From: Corynebacterium anserum
GTDB lineage: Bacteria; Actinomycetota; Actinomycetes; Mycobacteriales; Mycobacteriaceae
Reading direction: 5' to 3'
Assembly (NCBI RefSeq): GCF_014262665.1
Contig: NZ_CP046883.1
Location: 1,488,001-1,552,000, forward strand
DNA length: 64,000 bases
The notes beneath the pieces were generated by a model. It saw nothing but the letters and a program-made list of their open reading frames with translations, did not search any database and was not told the DNA's origin. Both the position numbers and the translations under genes were made by a program. Below, piece after piece: positions 37,491 to 45,990 of the stretch (positions are counted from its first letter, which is position 1; each line of letters opens with the position of its first letter).

Positions 37491-37549
37491 AACACAGCGG
37501 ATCCTCAGCAACCCAAAGCCGCTGTGTGAGCCGAGTGAGGTCCAGCATA

Positions 37550-37600
37550 TGCGCCGCCGGGACTCGAACCCGGACAATCCAACGAAATACTTGGCGGCAC
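37550..37600 (-). other. tRNA-like 3' half (T-arm and acceptor strand), apparently degenerate
   Basis: On the minus strand 37573-37557 reads CCGGG-TTCGAGT-CCCGG, a textbook T-stem and loop, followed by CGGCGCA as the 3' acceptor strand. No matching 5' acceptor strand, D-arm or normal anticodon arm lies at the expected distance; CCAA/TTGG around 37592-37577 gives only a poor arm. This looks like a tRNA fragment or an attachment-site copy of a tRNA 3' end. Confidence 0.5.
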
Positions 37601-37605
37601 GTTAA

Positions 37606-37963
37606 ACAGAAAACAGCCACTCCGCAACTGCCTTCTTCTTCACGCGGAAAGGCTTGCCAATTACATCCAACGCCTCCAACAAAATAGGCAGACAATTCGG
37701 CGGCCCCTGTCTGTCCATTGAAGTTAGCTCATCAGAGAACCTATCCAGACTGGACGGCTTTCTCACTAACATCGCTGACCTCTACATCCACGATCGGTAA
37801 CCCAGCACGCTGAACACAAGTCTCTTCCCTCCAGACCCGGTGGAATGAAAAACTCCTGCTGATTCAGCTAGACGGCCCCTATCCTTTCGATGATCTAAGT
37901 CACCTCAACTATCCAGTATCTCAAAAGGATCGCTTAATTGAGCCCGCCACACTAAAACACTAG
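37606..37963 (+). pseudogene. Frameshifted gene remnant, family unknown
   Basis: Two open stretches in neighbouring frames read like protein. 37606-37800 encodes about 64 residues, including TAFFFTRKGLPITS and FGGPCLSIEVSSSENLSRLD. 37814-37963 encodes about 49 residues, including TRWNEKLLLIQLDGPYPFDD and PVSQKDRLIEP. A +1 change joins them, and no start codon is evident. A strong terminator on the same strand follows at 38077. I take this as the decayed 3' part of one gene. I do not recognise the family. Confidence 0.4.
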
Positions 37964-38076
37964 CGGTCACGCCCTCGTACCAGTGTCTGTTATCTGCAAC
38001 ACAGACTCTGGGCTCCGAAACCATCCAGGCCAAACGTGCGTCGGGGCGCAACGATACTTTTCAACCTAGACCAATT

Positions 38077-38108
38077 CCCGCCATCCGAATGCACGGATGG
38101 CGGGTTTT
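38077..38108 (+). terminator. Strong rho-independent terminator with no intact gene before it
   Basis: Arms cccgccatccg (38077-38087) and cggatggcggg (38094-38104) pair over 11 bp with a 6-base loop, then TTTT. Its direction is rightward, so it would serve the gene remnant or an unknown small RNA. Confidence 0.8.
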
Positions 38109-38181
38109 CATTGAATCTCTGTGGATTCGGATTCTGCTCTGCGGACTCTCTACGGACTTTCTGCGGGCTTTTGTCGACAAT

Positions 38182-38222
38182 GCCCCCGCGCTGGGTGTAG
38201 TGGAGTGACCCGGCGCGGGGGC
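38182..38222 (-). terminator. Long GC-rich hairpin after the acyl-CoA dehydrogenase gene
   Basis: Arms of 15 nt (38182-38196 and 38208-38222) pair with a single G-T wobble around an 11-base loop, 18 bp beyond the leftward stop codon. No T run, so it may act as a terminator or an mRNA stabiliser. Confidence 0.6.
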
Positions 38223-38240
38223 AAAAGGCCCACTGACCTG

Positions 38241-39410
38241 CTATGCGAGGATTTGTCGTCCCATGACCATACGACAGATTTGGTTCGTGCCCTCGTAGAT
38301 TTGGGTGATCTTAGCGTCACGCATCATGCGCTCTAGAGGGAAGTCACGAGTGAAGCCATATCCACCCAAGAGCTGTACAGCATCCACAGTGACCTGCATG
38401 GCCACATCGGAAGCGAATGCCTTGGAACCCGCGGCAAGCAAACCGAGCTTCTCACCGTTTTCAGCCACTCCACGCTCAGCATTGGATGCTGCGGTGTAGA
38501 TCATCAGACGAGCCGCATCGATCTTCATCTTCATGTCCGCGAGCATGAATTGCGTGTTCTGGAAGTCCGCAATGGCCTTGCCGAACTGCTTGCGCTCCTT
38601 GACGTATTCCACGGCGGCGTCAAATGCGCCCTGGGCAATACCCAACGCCTGAGCGCCAATGGTCGGACGGGTGTGGTCAAGAGTTTGCAGCGCCGTCTTG
38701 AAACCGGTGCCCTCTTCCCCGATCATGCGGGAGGCTGGCACACGGCAGTCTTCGAAGTACAGCTCAGCGGTGGGGGATCCCTTAATGCCCAACTTGTGCT
38801 CCAGGCCTCCTACACGGAACCCTGGGTCATCCTTGTGGACCATAAAGGCGGAGATTCCGCGAGCACCGGCCTCTGGGTCCGTGACCGCCATGACGGTGTA
38901 CCACGTGGACTTGCCACCATTGGTGATGAAGCACTTGGAGCCGTTAATGACCCACTCATCGCCATCCTTGACAGCACGAGTTTTCATCGCCGCCGCATCG
39001 GAGCCTGCCTCGCGCTCGGTCAAGGCGTAGGACGCCATAGCGCCGTTGGCGATGTCCCCCAGAACTTCCTTCTTCAACTCGTCAGAGCCGTTAAGTATCA
39101 AGCCCATGGTTCCCAGCTTGTTCACCGCGGGGATAAGCGAGGAGGAACCACACACGCGGGCTACTTCCTCAATAACAATGACGGCAGCGAGAGAATCGCC
39201 ACCTTGGCCACCGTATTCCTCTGGGATGTGGATCGCGTTAAATCCGGCCGCATTAAGTGCTTCTAGTGCTTCCTCAGGGAAACGCTCATTTTCGTCAACG
39301 TCTGATGCGTGAGGAGCAATTTCCTGTTCTGCCAGGCCCCGGATTGCCTCGCGCAGTTCAATGTACTCCTCCGGAAGGCGGAAGGGCTCAAAGTCTGGGT
39401 TGAATCCCAT
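38241..39410 (-). CDS. Acyl-CoA dehydrogenase
   Basis: 389 residues from ATG 39410 (AAAGG upstream); a TTG four codons earlier abuts that site and is less likely. All three domains are present: an N-terminal helical part, the middle beta domain with YALTEREAGSDAAAMKT (FAD/substrate motif) and ITNGGKSTWYT, and the C-terminal helices with RKQFGKAIADFQNTQFMLAD and the catalytic Glu in QIYEGTNQICRMVMGRQIL. It introduces the 2,3 double bond into acyl-CoA using FAD. It resembles the short/medium/branched-chain group (mycobacterial FadE25-like). No other beta-oxidation gene is in the window, so its pathway, fatty acids or branched-chain amino acids, is open. Confidence 0.94.
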   Translation of the reverse strand: MGFNPDFEPFRLPEEYIELREAIRGLAEQEIAPHASDVDENERFPEEALEALNAAGFNAIHIPEEYGGQGGDSLAAVIVIEEVARVCGSSSLIPAVNKLGTMGLILNGSDELKKEVLGDIANGAMASYALTEREAGSDAAAMKTRAVKDGDEWVINGSKCFITNGGKSTWYTVMAVTDPEAGARGISAFMVHKDDPGFRVGGLEHKLGIKGSPTAELYFEDCRVPASRMIGEEGTGFKTALQTLDHTRPTIGAQALGIAQGAFDAAVEYVKERKQFGKAIADFQNTQFMLADMKMKIDAARLMIYTAASNAERGVAENGEKLGLLAAGSKAFASDVAMQVTVDAVQLLGGYGFTRDFPLERMMRDAKITQIYEGTNQICRMVMGRQILA

Positions 39411-39728
39411 GATGATGAACAACCTTTCGTAGATATGTCGTGTCCCTGCGCAGCGCCCATGAAAACGCCCACACGGGTTAGGTATGAAATGTGAACTGTC
39501 CCTCAGTGTAGTCGGTTTGCGTCATAAGTCACCCTTCAACCGCGGACCAGGTGAGGCATTTCCGACGCCACCACTCCGACTACCGTGCGTATGCAGGAAG
39601 AAACCAGCACATCCGGTGGCACAAAATGTCACCAAAGGATCACAAATGGGAAGCGGTTCCCCATCAATTCACCATAGATCCCTCCGAGAACTTCTATGTA
39701 CGCCGTGTGTGACGCTAACTTAGGGAAC
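39411..39728. other. Divergent intergenic region
   Basis: 318 bp between the leftward acyl-CoA dehydrogenase and the rightward lipoprotein gene. Apart from the ribosome sites next to both genes I see no repeat, hairpin or conserved operator. Confidence 0.5.
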
Positions 39729-40445
39729 ATGGTTACTAACAATAGTTCTCATCATGCCGCCGATAACCAGGTCTGGTCGGCCTCTGGAACTCGCCGGTTT
39801 TTAGCTGGTGCCACCGGCGTGATGCTGACAGGTCTTCTATTAGCGTCGTGCTCAACCACGACTGAAGAACCAGCAGAGGACTCTTCGGCTGCCGTGGCAT
39901 CGGCGGATAACGCTGAGGAAGGAACCGGGGGCTCTCCGCAACCAACCACCGGTGGGCACAACAACTCACCAAATAAGCTCGTGGGTAACGGACGCCACTC
40001 CGAAGACGCTTCCGATGGGGGTGCTTGCCGCACACGCCAATTGAAGATCGACACCGCCGGCATGCAAGGCAGCGCGGGAAGCAAACTATTCAACATTGTG
40101 TTCACGAACACCAGCCACAATCCTTGTTCCCTCAACGGCTTTCCCGGTGTCTCTTTAGTAACCGATAACAATGGCACCCAACTGGGCAAGTCCGCGGTTC
40201 GGGAAGACGTATCCTTCGAACCCGTGATGCTCGATCCAGGTGGTGCAGCCATTGCTCCGGTGAAGTTGACTTCTACCGGCCCCTTAGATCCAAACGAATG
40301 CGAACCAACCCGCGCCGATGGACTACGAGTCTATCCACCGGGAGAAACCAAAGCGGCGTTCATCCCCATGTCCAATGTTCAGGGGTGCAGGGGGGATGTG
40401 AACGTTCTCTCGGTTCAACCCGTCACCCTCGCTCCTCACGAATAA
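39729..40445 (+). CDS. DUF4232-type lipoprotein
   Basis: 238 residues from ATG 39729, which has AGGGAAC directly upstream; an earlier ATG at 39696 would bury the signal. The signal has RRFLAGATGVMLTGLLLA and the lipobox LASC. A disordered Ser/Glu/Gly/Asn linker of about 65 residues follows, and then a DUF4232 beta-sandwich starting GACRTRQLKIDTAGMQGSAG with FTNTSHNPCSLNGFPGVSLV, the family hallmark. It is exported and lipid-anchored. Four Cys in the domain could form two disulphides. Function unknown for the family. Confidence 0.87.
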   Translation: MVTNNSSHHAADNQVWSASGTRRFLAGATGVMLTGLLLASCSTTTEEPAEDSSAAVASADNAEEGTGGSPQPTTGGHNNSPNKLVGNGRHSEDASDGGACRTRQLKIDTAGMQGSAGSKLFNIVFTNTSHNPCSLNGFPGVSLVTDNNGTQLGKSAVREDVSFEPVMLDPGGAAIAPVKLTSTGPLDPNECEPTRADGLRVYPPGETKAAFIPMSNVQGCRGDVNVLSVQPVTLAPHE

Positions 40446-40647
40446 CCGGGGATCACCGGCCTGCGGGCGAACAGCTCGCAAACAACCAGCCTAGGAGCGA
40501 ACAGCACACGAGTAGATGCCTCGTATCACCCCCAGTTTCCCCACACATCGTTCCCGTTGTTCCACCTCACGGTGAAATACACACAAAATCCGCACAACTT
40601 GCACGGTTTTCTACGCCTTTCGTCGCCCGCACGCCTATCGTGTTCAT

Positions 40648-42507
40648 GTGAGTAATTCCCCATCCGTTTCGATAACAAAGCGCGGTACCGGTGCCCAACA
40701 GTCATCATTGCTGTGGATAGGCCTTTTAGGACTTCTCGCCTTGGTAGTGCGTGCCGTTCAGCTCTCTCAACGCACGTTCTATTGGGATGACTTGGTCATC
40801 CCGGCGCGTTTCCGTCACGAGAGTGTCGTGGGCTACTTCAGCGCGTACGACGGCCACGTCATGCCATTATCCATTGCCGTTCAGGTACTAGCTGACAAGA
40901 TTGCTCCCCTACAGTTTTGGCTACCCATTACAATTATTGTGCTCTTGTCAGCCGTGGCATTTGCTCTCTATGCGGTGGCTCTCCAACGGTTGGTCACTCG
41001 CCCGTGGGTGCGGGTGCTCACTTTCACTGCAATAGCCTTTTCCCCTTTTCTGATGGTGGCCTCCGGCTGGTGGTCTGCTTCACTCAACGCTTTAGGCTGG
41101 CAGTTGGGGTTTGCCGCGGTGTTGCTGTGTATTTCTTATGTACCGGTATCGGCTCCACAGGAGACGTTGCCCACAGAAAAAGAGGGACACGGCCCTAAAC
41201 TTTCTCGAACCACTTTGTCAGCGGCATCTGGAGACTCCCTCCAACCTTTTCTTCTCGGTGTTTTCGCAAGCGTAGCCGTCTGTGTAGCTTTCCTTTTCAC
41301 GGAGAAGTCACTGTCTATCGTTCCTGCAGCCTTTGTTGTTGCGTGGTTTCTGCGTCGAACCAATATTCAATTTTGGACCCTGCCGTGGGTTGTTACCGCG
41401 GTGTGGGGTTTTGTGATGTCACGCATCACAGATTTGACTAGTACCGACAGCACGTCCACTATTTTCGATTCCATACCCACCACCTTGTCTCAGGCGATTG
41501 TGCCGGCCATAGTGGGCGGCCCGTGGCAATGGGGGCGTTGGGCTCCGTCCCAGGCGTTCACCGCACCTGCTGACTGGCTACAAGTTATTGCGTGTATTGG
41601 TGTAGTCGCCGCCCTGGTCTGGTACCTATGGCGCGGCCTCAAGCGAGCGTTGGTGTTTATTCCCATCGTCGTCTTTTTCGTCGCCATTATTTGGGTCTTG
41701 GTTGACACCCGCACGGGTCAGGGAACGACGGATCTCCTCACTCGCAACCTGCATTACTACGCGGATTGGTGGGCTTTCACTGCCGTTGCTCTGGCTGCAG
41801 CATCCCTGCGTTTTCCTTCTTCCCGACGCCACTTCCCCCAACTCCTCACAATCAGCTCCCTTGTGCTAGTCATTTCTTCCATCATCAGCACAGTAACTTG
41901 GGTTGGCGCCTGGAAGGACGATACAACCGCCGAGTATTTGGCTAACCTCCGGGAGTCCATGACGGCCACCAACGGACAGCTGTTGGATCAGCCAATGCCG
42001 ATCGAAATTCTGAGCCCACTAGTGAATCCGTACAACACGGTTTCCGCAGTTACGGGGAAAAGCGCCGCTCACTGGATTACTGAGCCTCGCGTCTTGAATC
42101 CCAGCGGCAAAGTTGTCCCTGCCGACGTATGGGAGCATGGCACCACCAGTGGCGGCAATGTGAAAGATTGCGGTAACCGCCTCTACGCGGGAAGCCAAAC
42201 CATCCTGAAAATCAGCAACCCTCTGCCATTTGGTGAGTGGACCTGGAAGATGAACGCAGTGGCGTCGGCTCCCAATATGACGGTAACCCTCACCACCCCG
42301 AATGGTCTGGAGACAGAGCAGCAGAGCCGCGAACGCGCCGTAACGGTACCAGTGCCAACTGAACTGGGGACTCAGTATGTTCGTGTCAACGGCGGTGGCG
42401 GTTTCCTGCAAGTAGAGGTTCAAGGCAATGGCGTCAATGATCACGTCTGCATTGCAGCCGGAGCTATTGGTCCACTGCTGCCGGTGCCGGATCAGGCGCA
42501 GCACTAA
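40648..42507 (+). CDS. Polytopic membrane protein, GT-C glycosyltransferase-like
   Basis: 619 residues from GTG 40648. The first helix (LLWIGLLGLLALVVRAVQL) is followed by a loop with FYWDDLVIPARF and YFSAYDGHVMPLSI. An aromatic-Asp-Asp motif in the first outer loop is where GT-C mannosyl/arabinosyltransferases carry their catalytic Asp. About ten more hydrophobic helices follow to residue ~430, then a soluble beta-rich outer domain of ~190 residues (EWTWKMNAVASAPNMTVTLT). That layout fits a polyprenyl-phosphate-sugar-dependent transferase acting on the cell envelope, but no substrate can be named. Inference from topology and one motif only. Confidence 0.7.
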   Translation: MSNSPSVSITKRGTGAQQSSLLWIGLLGLLALVVRAVQLSQRTFYWDDLVIPARFRHESVVGYFSAYDGHVMPLSIAVQVLADKIAPLQFWLPITIIVLLSAVAFALYAVALQRLVTRPWVRVLTFTAIAFSPFLMVASGWWSASLNALGWQLGFAAVLLCISYVPVSAPQETLPTEKEGHGPKLSRTTLSAASGDSLQPFLLGVFASVAVCVAFLFTEKSLSIVPAAFVVAWFLRRTNIQFWTLPWVVTAVWGFVMSRITDLTSTDSTSTIFDSIPTTLSQAIVPAIVGGPWQWGRWAPSQAFTAPADWLQVIACIGVVAALVWYLWRGLKRALVFIPIVVFFVAIIWVLVDTRTGQGTTDLLTRNLHYYADWWAFTAVALAAASLRFPSSRRHFPQLLTISSLVLVISSIISTVTWVGAWKDDTTAEYLANLRESMTATNGQLLDQPMPIEILSPLVNPYNTVSAVTGKSAAHWITEPRVLNPSGKVVPADVWEHGTTSGGNVKDCGNRLYAGSQTILKISNPLPFGEWTWKMNAVASAPNMTVTLTTPNGLETEQQSRERAVTVPVPTELGTQYVRVNGGGGFLQVEVQGNGVNDHVCIAAGAIGPLLPVPDQAQH

Positions 42508-42594
42508 CCACCTCCTGTGAGCAGCCACGCCTTGTCGGTTTTCTGTCTAGAATTTCTTTTTAACCCACCAATCTAGAACAGGACATTGAGCACC

Positions 42595-43602
42595 ATGGCA
42601 ATTGGCCTCGCTGCACTCCTTGACGACGTTTCCATGATTGCGCGCACCGCAGCGGCAAGCGTGGATGATATCGGTGCTGCCGTCGGCAAAACGTCTGCGA
42701 AAGCCGCAGGGGTGGTTGTGGATGATGCCGCAGTCACCCCTAAGTTCGTCGACGGAGTTACACCTTCCCGAGAGTTGCCGATCATCTGGAAAATTACCAA
42801 AGGCAGTCTGCGCAACAAGCTCGTCATCATTCTGCCCATCGCGTTGTTGCTCTCCGCCGTCGCACCATGGATGCTCACCCCACTATTGATGTGCGGCGGT
42901 ACCTATTTATGCTTCGAGGGTGCAGAAAAGGTCATTGGTTCCTTTACAGGTCATAGCGACCATACTGAGCCTGCCGGTGACTCAGCCGCCCACGGTGACA
43001 CTGGTAGTGATCTCGCAGACCTCGATAAAGCTTCCAATGGCTCAGCTAGCCACAGTGACACTGGCACTAACTCGGCCAAAGACGAAGACACTTTAGTCAA
43101 GGGGGCTATTACCACAGACTTCATCCTCTCTGCCGAGATTATGGTGATTTCCCTCAACGAGGTGGCGGATCTGGGGTTTTGGATGCGCGCCCTTGTCTTG
43201 GCCATCGTCGGTACGTTAGTGACCGTCCTGGTCTACGGCGTCGTCGGTCTATTGGTGAAGATGGATGATGCCGGCTTGGCACTGAGCACAAAGAACTCCT
43301 CCGGCCTGCAAAAAATTGGAACCTCCCTAGTCAAGGCCATGCCCATTGTTCTTTCAGTTATCTCCGTCATTGGTACTGCCGCCATGCTGTGGGTGGGCGG
43401 CCACATCCTGCTGGTCGGCTTCGAGGAGCTATTCTGGCCGTGGCCGTACGAAACAGTCCATCACATCGCCGAAGCGGCCGGTAGCAACGGCGCAGTCCAG
43501 TGGATAATCACCACATTCTTTTCCATGGTCTTTGGTCTCCTCATTGGCTCAATAGTGGTAGGCCTGACCCACCTCATCCCGTCCAGAAAAAAGCCTCACT
43601 AA
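42595..43602 (+). CDS. DUF808 (YedI family) membrane protein
   Basis: 335 residues from ATG 42595; a TTG three codons earlier is possible, but MAIGLAALLDDVSMIARTAA matches the E. coli YedI start (SLLTLLDDI...). The family motif ELPIIWKITKGSLRNK is present and several hydrophobic helices follow. Between helices an acidic, Ser/Asp/His-rich segment of about 50 residues (two imperfect copies of a HGDTGSD / HSDTGTN unit) is inserted at about 120-165 after the conserved CFEGAEK motif. Function of the family is unknown. Confidence 0.88.
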   Translation: MAIGLAALLDDVSMIARTAAASVDDIGAAVGKTSAKAAGVVVDDAAVTPKFVDGVTPSRELPIIWKITKGSLRNKLVIILPIALLLSAVAPWMLTPLLMCGGTYLCFEGAEKVIGSFTGHSDHTEPAGDSAAHGDTGSDLADLDKASNGSASHSDTGTNSAKDEDTLVKGAITTDFILSAEIMVISLNEVADLGFWMRALVLAIVGTLVTVLVYGVVGLLVKMDDAGLALSTKNSSGLQKIGTSLVKAMPIVLSVISVIGTAAMLWVGGHILLVGFEELFWPWPYETVHHIAEAAGSNGAVQWIITTFFSMVFGLLIGSIVVGLTHLIPSRKKPH

Positions 43603-43614
43603 GCTAGTCACAAG

Positions 43615-44550
43615 GTGGCCACGACCACCATGCAACTGGAACGCACTATTGTTTTGCAGAGGCAGGCTCCCACCATGGTTCATGCTGAGAAAGTAGCACT
43701 CATCTACGAAGGCGGCGGAATGCGTAACGCCTACACCGCAGCGGTGGTAGATCGGCTCATCTACAATTCTGTGACCTTTGGTTGGGTTGGCGGGATCAGC
43801 GCGGGGGCTACGCACACAGCCAATTACTTGTCCGGAGACCGCGTCCGTGCCCGCAAGTGCTTCGTAGAATTCGGCGCTGACCCCCGTACCGGCGGTGTAC
43901 GCAGTTTTCTTCGCGGAACCGGTTACTTCAACGCTGAGTACATATACGAGGCCGTGGGATTACCCGATGCTGACCTCCCCTTCGACTGGGAAGCTTTTCA
44001 TGCCAATCCCACCCCATTTCGCATAGGAGCTACCCGCGCAGATACCGGAGAAACCGTTTACTTCGGCCGCGAAGACGCGCCCACTGTACAGGACCTCATG
44101 CGCCGTGTCCGTTGCAGTTCCACACTCCCTGGGCTTATGCCAGTACCTGAAGTTGGCGGTGTGGAATATGTCGACGGAGCGTTAGGAAAATCCGGTGGGC
44201 TTCCGGTCGATGCTGCGATCGACGATGGGTTCGAGAAGTTCCTCATCATCCGGACTCGCCCTCGTGGGTTCCGACGCACCCCGCCCCGTTCTCCACAACT
44301 CATCCGGCGCATGCTCCGCAAGCGCCCGGTTGTGGCTGACCTCATGCTGACCCGACATGAACGCTATAACAAAGCCTGTGAACTCATTGAAGATCTAGAA
44401 CAGTCAGGTCAAGCCAAAGTCTTCTACCCAGAAAATATGAAGATCGCCAACATTGAGCGCAATTTCCCCAAGTTACAGCAGGCCTTCAATTACGGCCTCG
44501 AACAAACCCAACGCGAATGGGACGAGTGGATACAGTTTCTAGGAAACTAG
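43615..44550 (+). CDS. Patatin-like phospholipase
   Basis: 311 residues. Catalytic dyad motifs are intact: oxyanion loop YEGGGMRNAY (31-40), nucleophile elbow GGISAG (Ser62) and the DGA motif in VEYVDGALG (Asp near 186). Such enzymes hydrolyse acyl esters of phospholipids or other lipids. It belongs to the shorter bacterial group (YjjU/RssA type) rather than secreted toxins; there is no signal peptide. The GTG at 43615 is the longest reading; ATG 43630 or ATG 43675, nearer the first strand, may be the true start. It follows DUF808 by 12 bp. Confidence 0.9.
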   Translation: MATTTMQLERTIVLQRQAPTMVHAEKVALIYEGGGMRNAYTAAVVDRLIYNSVTFGWVGGISAGATHTANYLSGDRVRARKCFVEFGADPRTGGVRSFLRGTGYFNAEYIYEAVGLPDADLPFDWEAFHANPTPFRIGATRADTGETVYFGREDAPTVQDLMRRVRCSSTLPGLMPVPEVGGVEYVDGALGKSGGLPVDAAIDDGFEKFLIIRTRPRGFRRTPPRSPQLIRRMLRKRPVVADLMLTRHERYNKACELIEDLEQSGQAKVFYPENMKIANIERNFPKLQQAFNYGLEQTQREWDEWIQFLGN

Positions 44551-44573
44551 AAGATTTCCAACCCCCCTGGTCT

Positions 44574-44680
44574 CAACCAAACGCTCACTCACAACGCCGA
44601 CAACCGTTACCCCGACGCAACCAGACACTCGCCCATAACGCCGACAACCATTACCCCGACCCCAACCAAACGTGCCGATA
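44574..44680. repeat. 44-bp direct tandem repeat, about 2.5 copies
   Basis: The segment aacgccgacaacc(g/a)ttaccc at 44593 recurs at 44637, exactly 44 bp later, with flanking caacca-aac sequence repeated too and a partial third copy to about 44675. It lies between the convergent patatin and membrane-protein genes, is C-rich and non-coding. Confidence 0.7.
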
Positions 44681-44685
44681 GGACA

Positions 44686-45417
44686 CTAACCCATCGTGTC
44701 GATGAGTTTAAGCACACCAATAAAGACCAACACTGCTGCCACGATATAACCGGATCCTGCCGTCAATCGTTCTTTGTGGCGCCCCATTTTTTCTATTAAG
44801 AGGGCTACGGGCGACTCGGGGTGGCGCTGGATAAAACCAATCAGCATGGCAAAGACAAACGGCAAGCTTAGTGCCAAGCTGGCGTACAACACCACACCAA
44901 GGTACTTTGCACCCATAGGTATATCGGTCACCGACAAATAACCCAAACCCGCAAAAAAGGGAAAAGAGGTCGCCGATTGAATAATGCCCAACACCATGCC
45001 AGCAGTGAAAGTCGTGGCATTGGGGGCCTTCAGTGGCGCAACAAGCGTATTAATCAGAGGAGCCGGATCACCTCCGCGAAATGATAAAACGGCACTGAGC
45101 AGGCCAACCGCAACCAGCGTATAGCCCATAATCGGCGATTCTAAGAAATGCCGAACCGGTTCCCCAATCCAATCAAAAAACAGCAGCGTGGCCAGGCTCA
45201 ACAGAAATACGCCGAACCAGTCACCGAATACCAGCAAGCTGGCCACCCGGGCATACTTCCCCGTACGCGCATGAATCACCGCAACCGCAAACAGAACCCC
45301 AACGAGAAGGACATTCAGTGAGTCCAACAATGCATAACTCACGGCATGCAACACTGCAATGGCCTCCAGGAGGTTAACAACAAACGCATAAGGATTGAAT
45401 TTCAAGCCCCGCGACAA
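44686..45417 (-). CDS. Six-helix membrane protein, possibly GAP/LysE-like
   Basis: 243 residues with about six hydrophobic helices: around VNLLEAIAVLHAVSYALLD, LLVGVLFAVAVIH, VFGDWFGVFLLSLATLLFF, MGYTLVAVGLLSAVLSF, FTAGMVLGIIQSATSFPFFA and YLGVVLYASLALSLPFVFAM, then a final one at the C-terminus. A middle loop carries the charged FRGGDPAPL. The pattern resembles the GAP/Sap transporters of lipid or LysE type, but I cannot confirm this. Start (ATG or GTG near 45417) and strand are supported by the length of the open frame and by the helix pattern. Confidence 0.72.
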   Translation of the reverse strand: MSRGLKFNPYAFVVNLLEAIAVLHAVSYALLDSLNVLLVGVLFAVAVIHARTGKYARVASLLVFGDWFGVFLLSLATLLFFDWIGEPVRHFLESPIMGYTLVAVGLLSAVLSFRGGDPAPLINTLVAPLKAPNATTFTAGMVLGIIQSATSFPFFAGLGYLSVTDIPMGAKYLGVVLYASLALSLPFVFAMLIGFIQRHPESPVALLIEKMGRHKERLTAGSGYIVAAVLVFIGVLKLIDTMG

Positions 45418-45436
45418 CCGAGGAATAATGTAACCA

Positions 45437-45880
45437 TCAGACTACATTGTCAACATTGCCACAAAGCCACTCCGCAAGAACAACGGCATGGTTGACTTCA
45501 CGATCATTCGCCGCAAAAACAAGAACTAGCGGTCGATCTTCTGTGGCACGACGAGCACGTTCACACAGATCGGCAAGGTCTTGCCCTGCAGGTTTGGCAC
45601 TTTCTGTCTCCTGCCCACCTGTATGTTCATCGATTTCATCAGCATGCTCGTCAAGCTCTGCGATATAAAACTTACGGAACTGTTCAAACTTAGACTGCTC
45701 ATGGTTAAACCATTGACGGAGTTCCGGTGACAGGGCTACCTCCTTTAACCAAGCATGCAGCTTGACACTATTCTTTTTCACTCCGCGAGGCCACAAACGG
45801 TCAACCAGAACCTCCGTACCTACAAGATCCACGTTCCCGTTCAGTAAGTCATGAATCTTCACGGTCTGAATATAAGCCAT
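45437..45880 (-). CDS. DUF488 / YeaO family protein
   Basis: 147 residues from ATG 45880; 14 further codons upstream are open but unlike the family. The hallmark VLVDRLWPRGVKK is followed by AWLKEVALSPELRQWFNHEQ and RKFYIAELDEH, all typical of YeaO-like DUF488 proteins, and the C-terminal strand LVLVFAANDREVNHAVVLAE is also conserved. An insert of about 15 residues (EHTGGQETESAKPAG) separates the halves. Small cytoplasmic family, proposed to act in stress or metal responses; function not established. It lies 19 bp from the membrane-protein gene on the same strand. Confidence 0.88.
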   Translation of the reverse strand: MAYIQTVKIHDLLNGNVDLVGTEVLVDRLWPRGVKKNSVKLHAWLKEVALSPELRQWFNHEQSKFEQFRKFYIAELDEHADEIDEHTGGQETESAKPAGQDLADLCERARRATEDRPLVLVFAANDREVNHAVVLAEWLCGNVDNVV

Positions 45881-45990
45881 GTGCCCAACAATAGATAGTC
45901 TCTGAAAAGTTACAAGCCTCAACAGTTGAGCACTCTCCTGTGTCTAAGCGTCACCGCAGCTGCTAACATCATTGCCGTGGTGAATGCGAC

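Larger units (their letters stand above)
37491..38240. other. 750-bp stretch without an intact gene
   Basis: Contains, in order: the tRNA-like 3' half, the frameshifted remnant, a short inverted repeat (gtctgt/acagac near 37986-38007), a strong terminator and a long GC-rich hairpin. It has the look of a decayed insertion or a lost gene between DUF402 and the acyl-CoA dehydrogenase gene. Confidence 0.55.

Noticed and set aside
37399..37695. Leftward 98-codon frame over the tRNA-like arm
   Set aside because: Translation is Cys/Arg/Val noise; the rightward RDSNP-type peptide in the same place is a known artefact of tRNA T-arms.
44574..44680. Possible CRISPR array
   Set aside because: Only about 2.5 copies, no unique spacers between repeats and no cas genes.
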